Below are positions 23,384 through 28,284 of a stretch of DNA of 28,284 nucleotides, piece after piece. Each line of letters begins with the position of its first letter. Within the stretch, counting starts at the first letter, position 1. Source of the stretch: JBAXBF01 sp034429745 (GTDB lineage Bacteria > Chloroflexota > Anaerolineae > Anaerolineales > DRKV01); the NCBI GenBank assembly GCA_034429745.1, contig DAOUFY010000172.1, positions 1-28,284 on the forward strand, given 5' to 3'. Under the pieces are notes generated by a model. The model ran no database searches, was not told the origin of the DNA, and saw only the letters and a list, made by a program, of their open reading frames with translations. Both the position numbers and the translations under genes were made by a program.

Positions 23384-24133
23384 ATGAGACCAAGAGTAAT
23401 TCCCGTACTTCTTTTAAGAGGGCAAGGTTTAGTTAAAGGCATTCAATTTAAAAACCACCAATATGTCGGTGATCCTATGAACGCAGTACACATCTTCAAT
23501 GAAAAAGAAGTGGATGAGCTGATCTTTTTAGATATCACCGCTACAGCTGAGAACCGCATTCCAGCTTTGGATTATATAGCAAAAATAGCCGATGAATGCT
23601 ACATGCCCTTTGCCGTTGGTGGGGGAATTAGAAATGTTCAACAGATTCGCGATATTCTCCACGCAGGAGCTGAAAAAGTAGCTTTCAGTACAGCTGCAGT
23701 CGAAACGCCCCAATTAATTAGTGAAGCTGCTTCTCTCTTTGGAAGCCAAAGTGTGGTGGTCTGCATCGAGCACAAGGGAAAAATTGTATATACCCGCGCC
23801 GCTTCTCATCCAACAAAACTAGATGTAGTCGCTTGGGCTATAAAAGTAGCCGAATTAGGAGCGGGAGAAATTCTTCTTAACTCTATTGATCGGGATGGCA
23901 CTCGACAAGGATATGATTTAGATACCCTTCAGCAAGTTGCGCAAGCTGTCAATATACCCGTCATTGCATGCGGAGGAGCGGGAACCATTGAACATCTTGC
24001 TGAAGCACTTAAACATGGTGCCTCTGCGGTGGCTGCCGGCAGCATGTTTGTCTTTCACGGCAAACATCGGGCAGTTCTCATTAGTTATCCCAGCCAAGAA
24101 GAGCTGAATAGCTTGCCCACTGCTCTTCAATAG
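23384..24133 (+). CDS. wbuZ: HisF-like protein (WbuZ type) lacking IGP synthase catalytic aspartates
   Basis: Beta-alpha barrel of 249 residues that looks like imidazole glycerol phosphate synthase subunit HisF but has lost its catalytic acids. Where HisF reads CLDVKDGRVVKG, this protein reads VLLLRGQGLVKG, so the Asp11 equivalent is Leu10; the second catalytic Asp (Asp130) is Glu129 in VVVCIEHKG. SIDRDGTRQGYD and GGGIR are kept, so the fold should be intact. This pattern fits WbuZ-type proteins that channel ammonia from the HisH partner to a sugar amidotransferase. It has no ribosome-binding site and relies on coupling with hisH. Confidence 0.87.
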   Translation: MRPRVIPVLLLRGQGLVKGIQFKNHQYVGDPMNAVHIFNEKEVDELIFLDITATAENRIPALDYIAKIADECYMPFAVGGGIRNVQQIRDILHAGAEKVAFSTAAVETPQLISEAASLFGSQSVVVCIEHKGKIVYTRAASHPTKLDVVAWAIKVAELGAGEILLNSIDRDGTRQGYDLDTLQQVAQAVNIPVIACGGAGTIEHLAEALKHGASAVAAGSMFVFHGKHRAVLISYPSQEELNSLPTALQ

Positions 24134-24148
24134 AAAAACCATGTTATC

Positions 24149-25201
24149 ATGAAACTACTGATTGATCTCAATCACCCTGCTCACGTGCACCTCTTTCGCC
24201 ATGCAATTCACGCATGGCAGCAAGATGGGCACCAAGTTATCATTACCGCCAGAGACAAGGAAGTAACCACGCGTTTGCTCGACCTTTATGGAATAAGCTA
24301 TACTCTCACCACTCGTCCCATTCATTCTTTGGCAGGCAAAGCTTGGGAACTCCTCCGTCAAGACCATATCCTTTATCAACTTGCTGTTCGCCACGGCATT
24401 GAATTGATGCTAGGCACTTCGATTGGCATTACCCATATTTCGCGCATAACATCCGCCAAATCTCTTTTCTTTAATGAGGATGATGCGTCAGTAGATAAAA
24501 CTTCTTTTTATCTTGCTTACCCCTTCGCTGACGCCATCATCACCCCTGACTGCCTTAGCGATATCAAGACCTCCAAATATGTCACGTATCCTAGTTATCA
24601 CGAGCTGGCGTATTTGCATCCCAATCGTTTCCAGCCAGACCCGTCGGTTTTTTCATTGCTAGGTGTTTCTGCTAATGAGCCTTACTTTGTATTAAGGTTG
24701 GTAGCCTTAAAAGCTGATCATGACCTGGGACAGAAAGGCATCTCTCCTTCTTTTCAGCGGCGCCTTATCCATTTCCTTTCAGATTATGGGAGAGTTTTTA
24801 TTACTTCCGAAACTCCACTCCCGCAGGATTTAGAGCCTTACCGCATTCCCGTACCACCACATCGGATGCATGATGTGCTTGCCTTCGCCTCAATGTTAAT
24901 AAGCGACAGTCAAACGATGACTGCCGAGGCAGCAGTGCTAGGCATACCAGCCATTCGCTGCAACACCTTTGTAGGCCGCTGCTCTACATTGGACGAGTTG
25001 GAAAACCGCTATGGGTTAACTTACGGTTTTCTTCCTCATGCAGAAGAAGCAATGTTGGAGAAAATCACCTTTTTACTGAAAGAAAAAAGCACGAAAGAAC
25101 AATGGTGCGAAAAAAGAGAGCGGATGCTTAAAGAAAAAATTGATCTAACAGCTTGGATGCTGGATTTTATAAGTAATTATTATCAAAAGCATTTTGGTTA
25201 G
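24149..25201 (+). CDS. DUF354 family protein (GT-B-like)
   Basis: Protein of 350 residues with the DUF354 N-terminus (MKLLIDLNHPAHVHLFRHAI), a family related in fold to UDP-GlcNAc 2-epimerase and GT-B glycosyltransferases. The C-terminal half contains YRIPVPPHRMHDVLAFASML, SDSQTMTAEAAVLGIPAIRCNTF in outline, which looks like a nucleotide-sugar binding half. Biochemical function is not established for most of the family; a glycosyltransferase or epimerase role fits the setting. No ribosome-binding site is obvious. It ends 22 bases before the asparagine-synthase-like gene. Confidence 0.8.
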   Translation: MKLLIDLNHPAHVHLFRHAIHAWQQDGHQVIITARDKEVTTRLLDLYGISYTLTTRPIHSLAGKAWELLRQDHILYQLAVRHGIELMLGTSIGITHISRITSAKSLFFNEDDASVDKTSFYLAYPFADAIITPDCLSDIKTSKYVTYPSYHELAYLHPNRFQPDPSVFSLLGVSANEPYFVLRLVALKADHDLGQKGISPSFQRRLIHFLSDYGRVFITSETPLPQDLEPYRIPVPPHRMHDVLAFASMLISDSQTMTAEAAVLGIPAIRCNTFVGRCSTLDELENRYGLTYGFLPHAEEAMLEKITFLLKEKSTKEQWCEKRERMLKEKIDLTAWMLDFISNYYQKHFG

Positions 25202-25223
25202 TGTAAAATGTCTAGAAGGTTTT

Positions 25224-27050
25224 ATGTGCGGTATTAATGGTTTTAACTGGCCGGATAAGAAGCTAATCCAAGAGATGAATATTGTTACAAGATTGCGAGG
25301 ACCTGATGATCAAGGCACATTTATTGACAATCAGGTTTCTTTAGGACATACCCGTTTAGCGATTATTGACCTTTCGCCTAGTGGACACCAACCTATGCCA
25401 AGCCAAAATGGCAGTCTTGTGATTACCTATAATGGTGAGATATACAACTATCAAGAAATCCGCAAAGAACTTGAAGCAAAAGGCAGAAAATTTGTCAGCA
25501 GTAGTGATACCGAAGTCATTCTTCAAGCGTATCAGGAATATGGGGTAGAGTGCCTTTCACGCTTTAATGGAATGTGGGCTTTTTGCCTATATGATATCCC
25601 CAAAAAGCAACTCATTCTTTCCCGAGATCGCTTTGGTGTTAAGCCTCTCTTCTACTATATTGATAAAGAAAAGCTTATTTTCTCTTCAATGATCGCGTCA
25701 ATTCTAAAGCACTCCATTCCAACCAAACCTAATGACCAAGCGATCATGGAATTTTTAGCCTATAATCTGCTTCACTATGGGGAACACACCTTTTTTGAAA
25801 ACATTTTTTCCCTATTACCTGGGCATAACCTTATTTATCACTTAGCTGAAAAAAAAGTCGAGCTTCAGCATTGGTATAAGCCGCAATCGAGGCCATATCA
25901 GAATCCTGCTCAGCTGCGAGATGCTTTCATCTCAAGCGTTCAAGCTAGAACTATTTCTGACGTCCCTGTTGGAAGCTGCTTAAGTGGAGGTGTTGATTCT
26001 AGTGCGATTGTCAGCGTCTTGGCTAAGACTCTCCCTGAACCCTTTTCTACTTATTCCTTGATTGTTCCAGGAAACCGAATTGATGAAAGCCATTATATTA
26101 TTGAGGTGGGAAAAAGCAGCGGTGCCAAACAGCATTTCGTTGAACTCAATGCAGAAGAGTTGCTAAGGGATCTTGAAGATTTTATTGTGTGTCACGAAGA
26201 ACCAGTGAGCAGCTTAAGTCTATACGCGCAATATCTAGTATTTAAAGTAGCCCATCAAAATGGTGCTAAAGTGCTATTGGACGGCCAAGGGGGCGATGAG
26301 CTTTTTGCCGGCTATGTCTATTACTTTGGATATTATTTTCTTGAACTATTTTACTCTTTGCATTGGGTACAGCTCCTTCGGGAAATAGTGTTGACGTTGA
26401 AAAAGAAAAAAGGTAAATTTCCAATAAGTATGTTTCTTTTTTTGCTTTTACCACATTCCTTCCGCCATACCTTATGGAAGAAAATGCAAACACCTCACAT
26501 CAACCATCAATATCTTACAAAAGTGTGTCCTACTACCCACGATCCGCGTTGGCAAAAAATGAGCGTTCGTCAGAGTCTGCGACTAACTCAGCAAGTTACT
26601 TCAATTCCCCACCTTTTACGTTGGGAAGATCGCAATTCCATGCGCTGGAGCATAGAAAGCCGTTTACCCTTTTTGGATTATCGCTTAGTCGAGTTATCTC
26701 GTTCCATCCCAACAAATATGCTAATGAACGAAGGGGAAACTAAGGTCGCTTTCAAAGAAGCATTAGGGGATATTCTTCCACCTGCCATTCGAGAACGTAA
26801 GGATAAAATAGGGTTTGAAGTCCCTGAGGATGAATTGCTGCGCCATCCCCGGATGATTGAATATCTAAAATCTATTATCTACTCGTCCTCGTTCAGAGAA
26901 CGGCCCTATTGGAATTGGCATGAAGTGGAAAAGAGTTTTCTAGCCCACGCAAGCGGTAAAAAGAATGCTGGCAACATTTTGTGGAAATGTATTAACATCG
27001 AATTATGGATTCGAGCTTTTTTCGAAAATGTCAAACAAAACAGCACATAA
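25224..27050 (+). CDS. asnB: Asparagine synthase-like glutamine amidotransferase
   Basis: Glutamine-hydrolysing amidotransferase, 608 residues. I set the start at ATG 25224 and not further upstream because the N-terminal nucleophile must be Cys2 after Met removal (MCGINGF) and AGAAGG lies just before. Residues 2 to about 200 form the class II glutaminase domain (RLRGPDDQGTF, HTRLAIIDLS, YNGEIYN). The C-terminal domain has the PP-loop SGGVDSS (254-260) and LLDGQGGDELFAGY. Close relatives in O-antigen and capsule loci amidate uronic acids or other sugar carboxylates, so a glycan-modifying role is at least as likely here as asparagine supply. It is the last gene of the operon. Confidence 0.88.
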   Translation: MCGINGFNWPDKKLIQEMNIVTRLRGPDDQGTFIDNQVSLGHTRLAIIDLSPSGHQPMPSQNGSLVITYNGEIYNYQEIRKELEAKGRKFVSSSDTEVILQAYQEYGVECLSRFNGMWAFCLYDIPKKQLILSRDRFGVKPLFYYIDKEKLIFSSMIASILKHSIPTKPNDQAIMEFLAYNLLHYGEHTFFENIFSLLPGHNLIYHLAEKKVELQHWYKPQSRPYQNPAQLRDAFISSVQARTISDVPVGSCLSGGVDSSAIVSVLAKTLPEPFSTYSLIVPGNRIDESHYIIEVGKSSGAKQHFVELNAEELLRDLEDFIVCHEEPVSSLSLYAQYLVFKVAHQNGAKVLLDGQGGDELFAGYVYYFGYYFLELFYSLHWVQLLREIVLTLKKKKGKFPISMFLFLLLPHSFRHTLWKKMQTPHINHQYLTKVCPTTHDPRWQKMSVRQSLRLTQQVTSIPHLLRWEDRNSMRWSIESRLPFLDYRLVELSRSIPTNMLMNEGETKVAFKEALGDILPPAIRERKDKIGFEVPEDELLRHPRMIEYLKSIIYSSSFRERPYWNWHEVEKSFLAHASGKKNAGNILWKCINIELWIRAFFENVKQNST

Positions 27051-27064
27051 TAAATTTTAAAATA

Positions 27065-28284
27065 TCATGGTTGGCGAACTAAGAAAATGATAGATACCGG
27101 CTTTGCGTTCACTCCGTATGTTGTGAAATCGTCAATCGGCGGATCCACCTTCCACCATCGTGATATTACTTCATAATGCTCGGAGAGTTCTTGCCTAGTA
27201 GGGTCATCTAACTCACGCCAATCACTTTTATGTAAGTAAATATAATCGAACGGTTCGGATAGCAGCTCTTTGGCATCTATTGGCAAGACTACACCACTCC
27301 GCGAAAGAGAAGTGTTGCCATACGTTACCATATTACTGGCTTTTACTTCACACTGAAAATACAATTTAAACATGCGTTGAAGATTGCTGCCATTTGGTGC
27401 AAAACAACCATAATCATGAAAAATATTGCTGGATACGAAAATACGCGTATCCTCTTTGCACTGAAAATATGGTGAACTTACTTGCAGCGGGAAAAATCGT
27501 CTTTCCAGGAGTTGGATTTGATCTCCGCGCACAAAGGGCACGGCATAATAATAAATATCAGGTACTGTTAGTATAAGCACACAGCTTAAAGCGAGAATTT
27601 GATAACCTCTACGCCAACGTTTGATGCTCAAAGCTGCCAACAACAAAAGCAACGCAAATACGCCATAAATCCCAACATCCCATGTGGCATAATTTACCAA
27701 GTGCTGCTTGAGGAAAGCCATTCCTCTCGGCGGGTAAGGCATAAGATAAACATAAATACATAAGGAAATACCTAGCGAAATCCCAACAGAAGGCAATATT
27801 ACACCAAGGTTGAATTTTTTCCACTCTTGAAAAGAAAATATTTGGGGGAGTTTTATAAATTGTGAAGATAAGATCACTAGCGTGGGTATGGCAGATAAGA
27901 AATAACGCCTCGATACACCAGTCATCACACTCACAACTATGAACAGTGCTAAAGGATAAGTCCAAGCAAACAAACGCTGAGGCATCAATCCATGTTCTTT
28001 TTGTTTGATAAAGCTGATGAAAAATAAACCAATAACTACCCAAAAAATAGAAAGTAAATATCTTATCCAACCCAAAAAATCCATGTAGGACTTATCAGCC
28101 GGCATAGGTGGAAAATCAAAAAATTGGAGATACACCCAAATCCCAATTACCACAACCCCAATCATTACTTTGAGCACCCAATGGCTGAATTTATCAATAA
28201 ATCGGAACATCCCCTTTTTTATACCCCATCTTATCATGCCACCTAACAGGAAGAGTGCCGCCACTCCTATAGCTATTTCTTTTA
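27065..28284 (-). CDS. Polytopic membrane protein, probable GT-C glycosyltransferase, 5' end outside window
   Basis: The frame is open to the window edge at 28284, so the GTG at 28264-28262 is not necessarily a start and the protein is probably N-terminally incomplete here. About 405 residues are visible: six or more membrane helices in the first 250 (for example VLKVMIGVVVIGIWVYL, FAWTYPLALFIVVSV, VFALLLLLAALSI), then a soluble C-terminal domain of about 150 residues ending at the stop near 27065. SRRYFLSAIPTLVILSSQFI resembles the segment found in many ArnT/PMT-type (GT39-like) enzymes, which use lipid-linked sugars. It converges on asnB with only 14 bases between them. The family is an inference; it could be another surface-polysaccharide membrane protein. 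Confidence 0.6.
   Translation of the reverse strand, partial: KEIAIGVAALFLLGGMIRWGIKKGMFRFIDKFSHWVLKVMIGVVVIGIWVYLQFFDFPPMPADKSYMDFLGWIRYLLSIFWVVIGLFFISFIKQKEHGLMPQRLFAWTYPLALFIVVSVMTGVSRRYFLSAIPTLVILSSQFIKLPQIFSFQEWKKFNLGVILPSVGISLGISLCIYVYLMPYPPRGMAFLKQHLVNYATWDVGIYGVFALLLLLAALSIKRWRRGYQILALSCVLILTVPDIYYYAVPFVRGDQIQLLERRFFPLQVSSPYFQCKEDTRIFVSSNIFHDYGCFAPNGSNLQRMFKLYFQCEVKASNMVTYGNTSLSRSGVVLPIDAKELLSEPFDYIYLHKSDWRELDDPTRQELSEHYEVISRWWKVDPPIDDFTTYGVNAKPVSIIFLVRQP

Noticed and set aside
22763..24133. HisH/HisF as a histidine biosynthesis pair
   Set aside because: Both HisF catalytic aspartates are replaced, no other his gene is near, and the pair sits three to six bases from a sugar amidotransferase.
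27609..28070. 153-codon ORF on the minus strand
   Set aside because: It is an alternative frame of the membrane protein gene on the same strand; its Cys-rich, low-complexity product resembles no family.
1..28284. CRISPR arrays, tRNA or rRNA genes, transposases or insertion sequences
   Set aside because: No spaced repeats, cloverleaf-like segments, rRNA-like blocks or transposase motifs were seen on either strand.

Overview
The window reads as a chromosomal segment from a bacterium, most likely a member of the Chloroflexota (Anaerolineae-like). Three things suggest this: an alpha-aminoadipate (AAA) lysine pathway that uses the LysW carrier protein, lipoprotein solute-binding proteins with Pro/Thr-rich linkers, and moderately AT-leaning DNA with E. 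coli-like TTGACA/TATAAT promoters. The phylum call is inference; Deinococcus-Thermus relatives share the lysine pathway.

Layout. (1) 88-7012: a carbohydrate-use locus with a LacI-family regulator carrying a LacI-type operator upstream of itself, a lipoprotein sugar-binding protein, two ABC permeases and a family 3 glycoside hydrolase; no ATPase is present. (2) 7253-10542: an orphan family 3 amino-acid-binding lipoprotein followed at once by a two-gene type II restriction-modification system (SPPY-type DNA methyltransferase plus a TdeIII-like nuclease). (3) 10566-14710: the AAA-making half of lysine synthesis (homocitrate synthase, both homoaconitase subunits, homoisocitrate dehydrogenase). 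(4) 14848-20560: the LysW half (LysW, LysX, LysY/ArgC, LysZ/ArgB, LysJ/ArgD, LysK/ArgE). (5) 20631-27050: a surface-glycan operon (GT2 glycosyltransferase, WbuX-like sugar amidotransferase, HisH-like and HisF-like partners, DUF354 protein, asparagine-synthase-like amidotransferase). (6) 27065-28284, opposite strand: the C-terminal part of a large membrane protein that runs off the window.

The most interesting result is regulatory. Each half of the lysine pathway begins with a good sigma70-type promoter, a short unlisted leader ORF, and a complete four-segment transcription attenuator (1:2 hairpin, 2:3 antiterminator of 12-13 perfect base pairs, 3:4 terminator with a T run). The leader before homocitrate synthase has a KKAKK cluster, so it should sense lysine. 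The leader before lysW has no lysine but has three arginines within six codons, so it should sense arginine. This suggests that the committed AAA branch is controlled by lysine, while the LysW unit is controlled by arginine and probably serves both lysine and arginine synthesis.

In the glycan operon the HisF-like protein lacks both catalytic aspartates of true imidazole glycerol phosphate synthase. This fits a role feeding ammonia to the WbuX-like enzyme to make an acetamidino sugar rather than histidine. No tRNA, rRNA, CRISPR array, insertion sequence or transposase was seen.
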